DNA from: Bacteroidota bacterium
Lineage (GTDB): Bacteria > Bacteroidota > Bacteroidia > Bacteroidales > Lentimicrobiaceae
DNA length: 57,316 nucleotides
NCBI GenBank assembly: GCA_023441805.1
Contig: JAEZNO010000016.1
Coordinates: 1-57,316, forward strand
Direction of reading: 5' to 3'
Shown here piece by piece: positions 44,674-53,711 of this stretch; position 1 is the first letter of the stretch, and every line of letters begins with the position of its first letter. The translations under genes and the position numbers were made by a program. Under the pieces are notes generated by a model. That model was not told the origin of the DNA. It saw nothing but the letters and a program-made list of their open reading frames with translations, and did no database searches.

Positions 44674-44694
44674 CAACAATTGTTGGTAAATTTG
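44674..44694 (+). promoter_or_regulatory. Candidate promoter/operator of the KASIII-like gene
   Basis: TAAATTTG at 44687-44694 fits TAnnTTTG. Directly upstream, at 44674-44685, is the perfect 12-bp palindrome CAACAATTGTTG, in the spacer where a repressor would block RNA polymerase. The leader to the ATG at 44742 is about 40 nt. Confidence 0.45.
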
Positions 44695-44741
44695 GTTTAA
44701 GGTTGTTTATTTACAATGTCAATTATCTATAGGAAAAACGG

Positions 44742-45815
44742 ATGCTATACTCAATAATTACCGGCTCGGGAAGCTATGTCCCAATGCTCGCAGTACCAAA
44801 TGCCGACTTTGAAAGTCACACTTTTCATGAATCAACAGGTGAAAAGATTGAGAGACCAATTCTTGAAATCATCGAGAAATTCAGGCAAATTACAGGTATT
44901 AATGAACGACGGTATGTTGAAGACCATCTTGTATCCTCAGATATGGCGGCATTAGCATCTGAAAAAGCGATAACCTCTTCAGGTATCAACAAAGAACAAC
45001 TTGACTACATTATAGTTGCTCACAATTTTGGAGATGTAAAAGCAGGAAGTACTCATGTTGATATGGTACCAACTCTTGCTGCCAGAGTGAAACACAAACT
45101 GGGAATACAGAATCCGTATTGCATTGCATATGATCTTCCTTTTGGTTGCCCGGGCTGGCTACAGGGCGTTATTCAGGCTGATTATTATATTAAATCAGGC
45201 GATGCTAAGAATATTCTGGTGATTGGATCAGAGACTCTCTCAAGAATCTCTGATCCATTTGACCGCGACAGTATGATATATTCTGATGGGGCCGGTGCTG
45301 TTGTTCTTAGTGCTATTGAAAGTGATGAACCTGTTGGTATTATGTCGCATATTACGCGTTCGGACACTCGAGAGGAGGTATTCTATTTAAAAATGGATAG
45401 CTCTTACAATGCAAAAGTTGCCGGTCAGCTATATCTTAAGATGAATGGTCGAAAATTATATGAGTATGCATTGAAGACAGTTCCTCCGGCAATAAAACTT
45501 TGTATTGAGAAAGCAGGTTTGGGTATTGATCATATTGAAAGAATTCTAATTCACCAGGCCAATGAAAAAATGGACGACGCCATCGTTAACCGTCTTTATG
45601 ATCTGTACGGCATTAAACATCGTCCTGAATATTCAATGCCAATGACTATTGCCCATCTAGGAAATAATTCAGTTGCCACCCTGCCTATATTATATGATAT
45701 GATCATTAACAAAAACGTTGAAAATCACTTCCTCAGTCCTGGCGATCATTTTGTCTTTGCATCTGTAGGTGCCGGTATGAATGTTAATGCGGTTGTTTAT
45801 AAAATGCAGGATTGA
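44742..45815 (+). CDS. 3-oxoacyl-ACP synthase III family protein (FabH-like)
   Basis: This 357-residue thiolase-fold synthase has C136 in DLPFGCPGWLQG, H271 in LIHQANEKM and N308 in HLGNNSVAT, the catalytic triad order of FabH. It is longer than E. coli FabH (317), with an N-terminal extension around ESHTFHESTGEK. It may start fatty acid or another acyl chain; the divergent GCPGWLQG in place of AACxGF suggests a specialised starter. It stops exactly where the opposite-strand helicase gene stops, with no base between. Confidence 0.86.
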   Translation: MLYSIITGSGSYVPMLAVPNADFESHTFHESTGEKIERPILEIIEKFRQITGINERRYVEDHLVSSDMAALASEKAITSSGINKEQLDYIIVAHNFGDVKAGSTHVDMVPTLAARVKHKLGIQNPYCIAYDLPFGCPGWLQGVIQADYYIKSGDAKNILVIGSETLSRISDPFDRDSMIYSDGAGAVVLSAIESDEPVGIMSHITRSDTREEVFYLKMDSSYNAKVAGQLYLKMNGRKLYEYALKTVPPAIKLCIEKAGLGIDHIERILIHQANEKMDDAIVNRLYDLYGIKHRPEYSMPMTIAHLGNNSVATLPILYDMIINKNVENHFLSPGDHFVFASVGAGMNVNAVVYKMQD

Positions 45816-47123
45816 TTAACGTGCTAACTCAATCCTGACTGCCTTATTTTTTATCCTCTGGTCAGCCACCCGCTTGATCAATTCTCTGATTTTTAACCTG
45901 TTCACTGCAACTAGTGAAGCATGGTCAAGTATATCAATTCTTCCCAAATCCTTAGCTGAAATTAATCCCTTTTGGATAAGAAAACCAACAACGTCTCCCC
46001 TGCTTATTTTATCCTTACGTCCAGCACTTATATAAAGAGTTTGCCAATCCGGAGCAGCCGGAAGAGGTAAATTGTCGGATAAATTGACCATTTCTACTTT
46101 CTCTTCGACAAATTCAGGAATAACATCTTTATCAGCCAAGACCAACCATGCGGTGCCATGTTTTTCCATTCTTGCAGTTCTTCCGTTACGATGAATCCAG
46201 GCTGATTTCGTCGAAGGCAACTGATAATGAATTATATGGCCAAGAGCCGGAATATCCAATCCCCTTGAAGCAAGATCAGTCGTCAACAAAATTCTATTGC
46301 TACCATTACGGAATTTAATTAATGACAATTCTCGCTTTTCCTGTTCCATCCCACCATGATATTTTCCATGAGAAATCCTCATCCCTGACAATAATTCACT
46401 AATGCGTTCAACAGCATCGCGATGATTACAGAAGACTATTGAAGATTCATTACCAATCCGGCATAATAACCTGAATAATGAATCAAGTTTATCTGTACCC
46501 TCAGCTTTAACAGCTCTTATTATCAGGACACTGCCTGTTTTCCCTGCCTCAGTATAATCCATCAGAAGTGGGTCAATTATACCGGTAAAATCAGGGATAT
46601 TGTCTAATTTGGTCGCTGAAGTCAGAATTCTGGTCTTAATGTTTGATGAAGACCTTAAGATAAATTCCATATCATCTTTGAATCCCAATTCAAGTGATTT
46701 ATCGAACTCATCAAGCACTAAGATGGAGATACTTTCCGGATTGAAGCTATTTCGCCTTAAATGATCAGCAATTCGTCCGGGTGTTCCTATCAGTACAGCA
46801 GGAGTGATTTTCAGATTATTTACTTCAGTTACAAAAGGATGACCGCCATAACATGTACTTACTTTATATCCGGTCTGCATCATTCTGAAAACATGATCAA
46901 TTTGTAGCGCTAATTCTCTTGAAGGTGTAAGTATTAATGTCTGAACTCCCTGTTTGTCAGCATCCAATAATCTTACCAGTGGTAAAAGAAATGCAATTGT
47001 TTTTCCTGAACCTGTAGGTGAAAGAATAATGACACTGCTATTCTTATTAATAGTTTTTATTGCCTCATTCTGCATCCGATTAAGCGCTTTTATATTTAAT
47101 CGATGAAGGAATTCCTGAGACAT
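45816..47123 (-). CDS. DEAD-box-like ATP-dependent RNA helicase, DbpA type
   Basis: The 435-residue helicase has motif I SPTGSGKT (35-42), motif Ib TPGRIAD, motif II as DEFD instead of DEAD, motif III SAT and motif VI as HRNGRTAR instead of HRIGRTGR. A C-terminal domain (about 360-435) resembles the DbpA RNA-binding domain that targets 23S rRNA helix 92. It would act in ribosome assembly. It lies 63 bp after the PiT transporter gene on the same strand. The call is good; the exact RNA is inferred. Confidence 0.85.
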   Translation of the reverse strand: MSQEFLHRLNIKALNRMQNEAIKTINKNSSVIILSPTGSGKTIAFLLPLVRLLDADKQGVQTLILTPSRELALQIDHVFRMMQTGYKVSTCYGGHPFVTEVNNLKITPAVLIGTPGRIADHLRRNSFNPESISILVLDEFDKSLELGFKDDMEFILRSSSNIKTRILTSATKLDNIPDFTGIIDPLLMDYTEAGKTGSVLIIRAVKAEGTDKLDSLFRLLCRIGNESSIVFCNHRDAVERISELLSGMRISHGKYHGGMEQEKRELSLIKFRNGSNRILLTTDLASRGLDIPALGHIIHYQLPSTKSAWIHRNGRTARMEKHGTAWLVLADKDVIPEFVEEKVEMVNLSDNLPLPAAPDWQTLYISAGRKDKISRGDVVGFLIQKGLISAKDLGRIDILDHASLVAVNRLKIRELIKRVADQRIKNKAVRIELAR

Positions 47124-47186
47124 GTTTACTTAGTATTAAAGAAAATAACTCTTTTGGATATAATTTATTACCACTAAACCGGATGA

Positions 47187-48185
47187 CTATATTGACGGAA
47201 TAATCAATGTTAAAATCCAATAAACAAACATTGAAACTACCATTGCAGCGGGTATGGTCATGAACCATGCAGTAACAATATTTGCTGCTACTTTCCATCT
47301 AACAGCTGAGAATCTTCGAGTAGCTCCAACACCCATTATTGAACCTGTAATAGTATGTGTAGTGCTGACAGGAATGCCGGCAAGTGTATTTGCTATAACT
47401 GTTATAGCACCTGCAGTTTCAGCGTTAAAGCCATGTACAGGCCTCAAATCAGTCAGTCCACTGCCAAGAGTTTTTATAACCTTCCATCCACCTGCATATG
47501 TTCCAATTGCAATAGCTGAATATGATGCAATAATTACCCATAATGGCACATGAAATTCTCCACCAAGGTAGCCTGTACTAAAAAGGAGCATGGTAATTAT
47601 ACCCATAGTCTTTTGTGCATCATTACCGCCATGACCAAGACTAAAAATAGCCGATGATACCAATTGCATTACCCTGAAAAATGAATCGACTTTATAAGGT
47701 GATCTGTTTCTGAAGATATACATTGTTAGTGACATCAGCAGAAATGCAAGTAGAAAGCCCAACAGTGGTGAAAGGAAAATAAATAAAGCTACTTTAATTA
47801 TCCCCGATGCAATCAAGTATTTTGAGCCACCTATTACAATAGCAGGACCTATCAATCCACCAATAAGTGAATGCGAAACACTAATCGGTAAACCAAAATG
47901 AGTACAGAAGTAAACCCAACTAATCCCTCCAATCAGTGCTGCTAATATGAAATACTCATTAACAATAACAGGATTAATAATTCCTTTGCCAATGGTGTTG
48001 GCAACATGTAATCCAAGAATAAAAGCAGCGGCGAAATTCCAGAAGGCTGCCCAAATCACAGCAATCTTAGGACTAAGAACCCGGGTAGTAACAATAGTGG
48101 CAATTGAATTTGCCGCATCATTCATACCATTGATAAAATCAAATGCCAGAGCAATTATAATACAGACAATCACTACTATTTCCAT
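47187..48185 (-). CDS. pit: PiT-family inorganic phosphate transporter
   Basis: The 332-residue membrane protein has the PiT duplicated signature: FDFINGMNDAANSIAT near 15-30 and GHGGNDAQKTMGI in the second half. It has about ten helices. PiT carriers import phosphate (as metal-phosphate) with H+ or Na+. It follows the DUF47 gene by 20 bp; DUF47 proteins are PhoU-like regulators that pair with PiT transporters. The pair is divergent from a second phosphate transport gene at 49097. Confidence 0.94.
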   Translation of the reverse strand: MEIVVIVCIIIALAFDFINGMNDAANSIATIVTTRVLSPKIAVIWAAFWNFAAAFILGLHVANTIGKGIINPVIVNEYFILAALIGGISWVYFCTHFGLPISVSHSLIGGLIGPAIVIGGSKYLIASGIIKVALFIFLSPLLGFLLAFLLMSLTMYIFRNRSPYKVDSFFRVMQLVSSAIFSLGHGGNDAQKTMGIITMLLFSTGYLGGEFHVPLWVIIASYSAIAIGTYAGGWKVIKTLGSGLTDLRPVHGFNAETAGAITVIANTLAGIPVSTTHTITGSIMGVGATRRFSAVRWKVAANIVTAWFMTIPAAMVVSMFVYWILTLIIPSI

Positions 48186-48205
48186 GTTAAGCTCCTTTAT
48201 GTTTA

Positions 48206-48853
48206 TCAGGCATTCTTAACAATAATTGTCTGGAACACATCAGACACATCTTCACACTTATCCATTGCTTTCTCTAGTGAATTCAAAATATCACGTTTCT
48301 TAATCAAACTGATAGCATTGGTCTCATTGTCAAAGATTTCTGAAAGAAACGAGAAATTAAGTGTATCTGATTCATTTTCCATCTGTCCTATTCTAATGCA
48401 ATTTTCTTTGAACTTGTAGAACTGATGTATATCATTCAAACCTAAAGTTACTGTGTGTATTTCTCCTGCTGATCTAAAGAGCAATTCAGCCATTTGATGA
48501 AAAACCGGAGGTATATCAAACAAACGATACATTTGCAACCTGCGTGCAGAAGTGTTTATCAAGTCAACAACTGTATCAATACGAGACGTTAATTTATGTA
48601 TATCCTCCCGGTCAAAGGGAGTAATAAACGTAGAATTGAGTTCATCAAATATGGTGGTAGTGATTTTATCACCCGCTTTTTCCAGTTTCTTTATCTCTTT
48701 TACCAATTCGTTTCTTTTCTCTTCTTCATTTGTGTTCAGCAATTCCTTAAATGATTTGGTACATTCGACAAGGTTAGCTGAAGCCTGACAAAACAACGGA
48801 TAGAATTTTTTATCCTTTGGCACAAGGATTTGGAAAAATTTGTCTAATTTCAT
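48206..48853 (-). CDS. DUF47 PhoU-like regulator of phosphate transport
   Basis: The 215-residue all-helical protein has the DUF47 pattern (N-terminal KFYPLFCQASANLVECTK; DREDIHKLTSRIDTVVDLI in the middle). DUF47 proteins resemble PhoU and are typically encoded next to pit genes, as here with 20 bp spacing. It presumably controls the activity of the PiT partner at the membrane. A TACATTTG box lies 34 bp upstream. Confidence 0.9.
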   Translation of the reverse strand: MKLDKFFQILVPKDKKFYPLFCQASANLVECTKSFKELLNTNEEEKRNELVKEIKKLEKAGDKITTTIFDELNSTFITPFDREDIHKLTSRIDTVVDLINTSARRLQMYRLFDIPPVFHQMAELLFRSAGEIHTVTLGLNDIHQFYKFKENCIRIGQMENESDTLNFSFLSEIFDNETNAISLIKKRDILNSLEKAMDKCEDVSDVFQTIIVKNA

Positions 48854-48886
48854 TCTTAATTGATTAGGTACTTATTAAATGCTGTG

Positions 48887-48894
48887 CAAATGTA
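48887..48894 (-). promoter_or_regulatory. Candidate -7 box of the DUF47-pit operon
   Basis: TACATTTG on the minus strand fits TAnnTTTG, with a leader of about 27 nt before the ATG at 48853. Confidence 0.45.
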
Positions 48895-49068
48895 TATGTT
48901 ACCTCACAATCATGGCCATTCTAATGTTAATTTTACGTTAATTATTCAAAAACCTACATAACTCTAATCATTGAATAGTCAGAGCATTAACTCAAACTTC
49001 ACCAAATATAACCATTATTTAAATGGCCCTTGCTAACCAAAAGAACACAATAACTCACCTTAGGATTC

Positions 49069-49076
49069 TAATTTTG
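49069..49076 (+). promoter_or_regulatory. Candidate -7 box of the Na/Pi transporter gene
   Basis: TAATTTTG, 20 bp before the ATG at 49097, fits TAnnTTTG. No clear -33 box. Confidence 0.4.
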
Positions 49077-49096
49077 CAAAACCGGAGATATAAAAT

Positions 49097-50812
49097 ATGG
49101 ATGGAAATACAGGAACACTAAGTATTATTATCATCGTATTATCAGTTCTGGGATCACTTGCTGTTTTCCTTTTCGGATTAAAAACAATGGGTGATGCACT
49201 TCAAAAGTTAAGTGGCGGACTACTCAGCCGAACAATCTCATCATTTGCCTCTAACCGTCTAAAAGGGTTTCTGTCAGGATTCATAGTTACCGGAACTATT
49301 CAGTCGTCAACTACCGTTACTGTAATGCTGGTAAGTCTCATTAATGCAGGCTTTTTCACACTTAGTCAGGCAACAACATTAATGATTGGAGCTAATGTAG
49401 GCACTACAACCACAGCTTGGTTGCTTTCTCTACTGGGGTTCAATAAAGGACTGGAGATTTTCATTATTCCGCTAATGGCACTTACACTGCCATTTATCTT
49501 CAGGAAGAATAAAAAATACCGTAGTATCGCTGATCTGATTACCGGATTTGTTTTAATCTTCACAGGATTCTACTTTTTACTTGAGTCTTTACCAACCCAT
49601 GAAGCTTCTCGATTTGTTATTGCAGTTGCTAATTTGAGTGGAAGCTCAATAGGAACTAACCTATTATATGCATTAACAGGGATTTTACTGGCAGCTCTTA
49701 TCAGGTCATCAAGTGCTGCTTCAGCACTTACTATTGTAATGTGTTTCGATGGATGGATGAGTTTTGAGAATGCCATCGCTATGATAATCGGTGAAAATAT
49801 CGGTACAACATTAACTGCCAACCTTGCAGCCCGGGTAGCTACCCGACCTGCAAAACGATTGGCAGCAGGACATTCAATTCTAAATATCACAGGTGCTATT
49901 CTATTTTTTATCTTGTTCCATTTTATTGTCGATATTACAGATCATCTTACCACAAACATCTTAGGATTATCACCTTTGGCATCTACAAAATCTACTCCGA
50001 TTGGTTTAGCTATTTTTCATACTGGTTTTAATCTTATTATGGCCTTCCTTGCATTAATTTTATTTACACCTTTTTTAAAACTTACCCGTATAATTATTCC
50101 TGTAAAAGCTAATGAGAACCAGAAAACCAATCTCCGCTATATTGACACAGGATATCTTTCAATGACTGATATCTCACTCAGACAAGTACAGGATGAAATT
50201 AAAGATTTTGGCCTGTTTATTTCCGAAATGTTTGCTTTGGTGACTGACTATCTTTCCGAAAAAAAGGATAGTAATTTCATAAAGATTCAGAAGAAATTGG
50301 TCAAAATGGAAGACAGAGCAGATGCTCGCGAGGTTATCATCTCTAATTATCTTACAAGATTGGCTGTCAATGGTCTTACTGAAACTTCATCGAGAAAAGT
50401 CAGTTCAATGCTCAAGATTATCGATGAAATTGAAAGTATTGGTGACCAGTGTATGCAACTGGAGAAAGTTATCAGGCTAAAGAATGAAGCTAAAGCATGG
50501 ATGAATCCTGAAATGAGAGATCAGATACTTAAAATGTTTAGTCTGGTGAAGGAAGCAATTGTTAATATGAATGTAAATCTCGGTAGGGAATATAGTCCCG
50601 GAATTTTAATTAAAGCTAGTGAATTGGAAATCAGAATTAATGATGCACGAGATAAGTTTATAACTGTTAATCGAAAAAACATTGAAGAAGGACAGTATTC
50701 TTATCAGCATGGAGCATATTTTGATGATATTGCAAATCATTGTGAAAAGATTGGTGATCACATCATTAATATTAACCAAGCTATTGCATCAAACATAAAA
50801 TCAAATCAATAG
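49097..50812 (+). CDS. Na+/phosphate cotransporter (NptA type) with C-terminal PhoU-like domain
   Basis: The 571-residue protein has two inverted Na/Pi repeats with the QSS-type motifs GTIQSSTTVTVML and AALIRSSSAASALTIV, about eight to nine helices up to residue 330, then a cytoplasmic PhoU-like helical domain (about 355-565). It imports phosphate with sodium. The gene is divergent from the DUF47-pit pair and its stop lies 3 bp before the next pit gene, so those two are translated together. Confidence 0.92.
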   Translation: MDGNTGTLSIIIIVLSVLGSLAVFLFGLKTMGDALQKLSGGLLSRTISSFASNRLKGFLSGFIVTGTIQSSTTVTVMLVSLINAGFFTLSQATTLMIGANVGTTTTAWLLSLLGFNKGLEIFIIPLMALTLPFIFRKNKKYRSIADLITGFVLIFTGFYFLLESLPTHEASRFVIAVANLSGSSIGTNLLYALTGILLAALIRSSSAASALTIVMCFDGWMSFENAIAMIIGENIGTTLTANLAARVATRPAKRLAAGHSILNITGAILFFILFHFIVDITDHLTTNILGLSPLASTKSTPIGLAIFHTGFNLIMAFLALILFTPFLKLTRIIIPVKANENQKTNLRYIDTGYLSMTDISLRQVQDEIKDFGLFISEMFALVTDYLSEKKDSNFIKIQKKLVKMEDRADAREVIISNYLTRLAVNGLTETSSRKVSSMLKIIDEIESIGDQCMQLEKVIRLKNEAKAWMNPEMRDQILKMFSLVKEAIVNMNVNLGREYSPGILIKASELEIRINDARDKFITVNRKNIEEGQYSYQHGAYFDDIANHCEKIGDHIININQAIASNIKSNQ

Positions 50813-50815
50813 ACA

Positions 50816-53077
50816 ATGTTGAATATCTATCTTATCTTTATCATTATTCTCTTCTTTCTGGCATTTAGTGATCTTTTTGTAGGAGTTGCCAACGATGCAG
50901 CTAACTTTCTGAATTCAGCTATAGGTGCTCGTGCTGCGTCATTTAAAGTAGTAATGATAGTTGCTTCCCTTGGTTTGGTTATTGGTGCTACATTCTCGAG
51001 TGGCCTAATGGAAATTGCCCGCAAAGGATTGTTCTTTCCAGGGCAATTTACTTTTTCGGATGTAATGGTCATTTTCGTTGCTGTTATGGTTGCTGATGTA
51101 ATCCTGCTGGATATCTATAATACTTTCGGGTTGCCAACATCAACAACAGTTTCTATTGTATTCGATTTATTTGGTGCTTCGGTTGGTGTTGCCATTATTA
51201 AGCTCTCAGAATCCGGACAGTCGTTGCAGGAATTAGGACAATATATAAATTCCGGGAAGGCATTAGCTATAATCACAGGTATACTTGTTTCTGTCGTTAT
51301 CGCCTTTATTTTTGGCTCACTGATTCAGTATATTACCCGTGTTATCTTTACATTCAATATAAGGCATAATTTAAAGTATTTCGCCTCAATGTGGGGCGCA
51401 CTTGCAGTAACAGGTATTTTATACTTCATAGTTATTAAAGGGGCTAAAGGAGCTTCTTTTGTCAGTTTCTTACATATTGATTACATTGAACAGCATACTG
51501 CACGTATCCTTTTATACTGTTTCTTATCATTAACAATCCTTTTCCAAATACTAATTTCGCTTTTCAGGCTCAATGTACTTAAGTTAATAGTTCTCACAGG
51601 TACATTTGCCCTTGCACTTGCTTTTGCCGGAAATGATATGGTGAATTTCATAGGGGTACCTTTAGCCGGGTTGAGAGCTTTTCAACTTTTTAGTGCCGCT
51701 CCCGGAGCTAATCCTGACACTTTTTTAATGACCGGATTAGCCGATGATGTAGTCACAGAGACATGGATTCTTTTGTTAGCCGGTTTGTTTATGGTGTTCA
51801 CCATATGGACATCTAAAAAAGCAAAATATGTTATACAAACATCAGTTGATCTAAGCAGGCAACAGGAAGGGAATGAGCGCTTCAACTCATCAATTTTATC
51901 AAGAAACATAGTAAGGGGAGCGTTAAAATTCTCTGGTGCAGTCAATCGGTATCTCCCGGATAAAGTAGTTAACTGGCTTGAGAAAAGATTTGAAAGTCCT
52001 GATGAAATTACAAGAAAATCAATGCCTGAAGGAGCTGCATTTGACCTTCTCAGAGCAAGTGTAAATCTCGTGGTAGCAAGTGTTCTTATAGCTTTTGGTA
52101 CATCATTAAAATTACCACTATCAACAACATATGTTACTTTTATGGTAGCTATGGGTACATCACTCAGTGATCGGGCATGGGGTAGAGAATCTGCTGTTTA
52201 CCGAATTACCGGTGTCCTCTCAGTCATCGGAGGATGGTTCTTCACTGCTTTGGCAGCATTCACTCTGGCATTTCTGGCATCTGTGATTATTTATCATGGT
52301 GGTATTATTGCACTGGTTCTATTGTTAGCACTTGCTGTTTTTCTGTTTTACAGGACACACCTTATTCATTTACGTCGTACCGAAGACCGCCAGGCTGAAA
52401 TCGAACAAGAAGTACTGATCGATGAATTAACACCCGTCACTATTATTACTAAAAGCAGCAAAAATATTCAGCAAGTTCTTAACTCAATTCTAACAATACT
52501 AAATGATACTATCACCGGCTTAGTGGATGAAGACAGAAAAACACTCAAAAATGCTCGTGCTGAGGTAAATAAACTGAATAATACCACAAAGAGGTGGAAG
52601 TCGAACATGAGTATTGTGTTGATGAATCTTAAAGAAGACCCTGCCGAAACCGGGCAATATTATGTTCAATCAATTGATTATTTAAGGGAGATCACACACT
52701 GCATTTCTTATATCGTGAATCCCAGTTACGAGCACATTGAAAATAACCACAAATCACTGATATCACCCCAAATCGAAGAAATTTCGCACATCCATGGAGA
52801 AGTGAGCATTTTCATCGAAGAGATTGTTCAAGTACTCCTTAATTCTAATTTTGAAAATTTCGATCTCATCATTGCACGTCAACAAACAATACTAAAGCTA
52901 CTTGACGAAGCCAGAAAGAAACAGATAAAAAGAATCAAAAACAATGAAACAGGTACACGTAATAGTATCCTCTATCTTAATATTCTGGCCGAAATAAAAA
53001 ATCTTGCTCTATTTAGTATAAATCTGCTAAAGACCGAGAGAGATTTTGTTGCAGCATCAAAGATTAAATCATCATAA
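50816..53077 (+). CDS. PiT-family phosphate transporter with long C-terminal helical domain
   Basis: The 753-residue protein has an N-terminal PiT transporter (about 1-515) with the signatures GVANDAANFLNSAIG and AGNDMVNFIGVP. A cytoplasmic domain of about 220 residues (530-753) follows, rich in long helices and resembling PhoU/DUF47 bundles. Typical PiT proteins are 330-500 residues, so the tail is an added domain. It follows the Na/Pi gene by 3 bp. It may be a self-regulated carrier. Family strong, tail assignment moderate. Confidence 0.9.
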   Translation: MLNIYLIFIIILFFLAFSDLFVGVANDAANFLNSAIGARAASFKVVMIVASLGLVIGATFSSGLMEIARKGLFFPGQFTFSDVMVIFVAVMVADVILLDIYNTFGLPTSTTVSIVFDLFGASVGVAIIKLSESGQSLQELGQYINSGKALAIITGILVSVVIAFIFGSLIQYITRVIFTFNIRHNLKYFASMWGALAVTGILYFIVIKGAKGASFVSFLHIDYIEQHTARILLYCFLSLTILFQILISLFRLNVLKLIVLTGTFALALAFAGNDMVNFIGVPLAGLRAFQLFSAAPGANPDTFLMTGLADDVVTETWILLLAGLFMVFTIWTSKKAKYVIQTSVDLSRQQEGNERFNSSILSRNIVRGALKFSGAVNRYLPDKVVNWLEKRFESPDEITRKSMPEGAAFDLLRASVNLVVASVLIAFGTSLKLPLSTTYVTFMVAMGTSLSDRAWGRESAVYRITGVLSVIGGWFFTALAAFTLAFLASVIIYHGGIIALVLLLALAVFLFYRTHLIHLRRTEDRQAEIEQEVLIDELTPVTIITKSSKNIQQVLNSILTILNDTITGLVDEDRKTLKNARAEVNKLNNTTKRWKSNMSIVLMNLKEDPAETGQYYVQSIDYLREITHCISYIVNPSYEHIENNHKSLISPQIEEISHIHGEVSIFIEEIVQVLLNSNFENFDLIIARQQTILKLLDEARKKQIKRIKNNETGTRNSILYLNILAEIKNLALFSINLLKTERDFVAASKIKSS

Positions 53078-53143
53078 GATTATAGTGTGTCAAAACACTT
53101 GATGCTACATAAAATGGTTATAGTTACAGGTAAAATAATTCCC

Positions 53144-53548
53144 TTACTCAGGAACTACAATCAATGAATCCATTTTTATTCTATTGCCGGGAGACAAGCC
53201 AAGGAACATGATCTTTCCTGTATCTGTTGGTTTATAAGTAAAAGATGAATCAACTTTTAGATAAATATCATTGCATATACCATCATATGACTCAAACCAA
53301 CCAATCCCTGTTATTAAAACCAATGAATCATTCTCTTGTGAAAGCATCAGTTCAAGTTTTGACCAGCAACTATTTGGAGCCCCCCCCTGTGCTTTTACTG
53401 TGACTGACTCACCTAAAACCACAGTATCAGGAACTTGTATAGAATCAACATTGATATTTCCGGTGAATCTTGTATAATTAGAGTTCTCTTTCAGGCAGGA
53501 AGAGGTAATGAATTGAATAATGACTAAAAAGATAGTAAGTTTCTTCAT
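53144..53548 (-). CDS. Small predicted lipoprotein
   Basis: The 134-residue protein has a lipoprotein signal (MKKLTIFLVIIQFITSSC, lipid-attached Cys18) and a small beta-rich region with three further cysteines (NSCWSK, DGICND). I do not recognise a family beyond this. It sits alone between two plus-strand genes. It is probably anchored in the outer membrane or periplasm. Confidence 0.75.
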   Translation of the reverse strand: MKKLTIFLVIIQFITSSCLKENSNYTRFTGNINVDSIQVPDTVVLGESVTVKAQGGAPNSCWSKLELMLSQENDSLVLITGIGWFESYDGICNDIYLKVDSSFTYKPTDTGKIMFLGLSPGNRIKMDSLIVVPE

Positions 53549-53648
53549 GATAATTCTTTATTTAGTCTGATTGGCGTACAAATGGCAGGCCAAATTGGAT
53601 TTCAAACACACAAATTTATGTAAATAACTGAAATAAATAATTGAATCA

Positions 53649-53676
53649 TTGGATATCTTTAGTTTATTTAACTTTG
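53649..53676 (+). promoter_or_regulatory. Promoter of the SAM hydroxide adenosyltransferase gene
   Basis: TTG at 53649-53651 and TAACTTTG at 53669-53676, 17 bp apart, fit the Bacteroidota consensus. The leader to the ATG at 53712 is about 30 nt. Confidence 0.55.
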
Positions 53677-53711
53677 CATAACACTGAATAAGTACATTCT
53701 ACGATTAATAA

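Noticed and set aside
49570..49890. A 106-codon minus-strand frame in the Na/Pi transporter gene
   Set aside because: Antisense to the conserved RSSSAAS motif region; shadow frame.
53082..53100. AGTGT/ACACT hairpin after the last phosphate transporter gene
   Set aside because: Only a 5-bp AT-rich stem without T-run; too weak to call a terminator.
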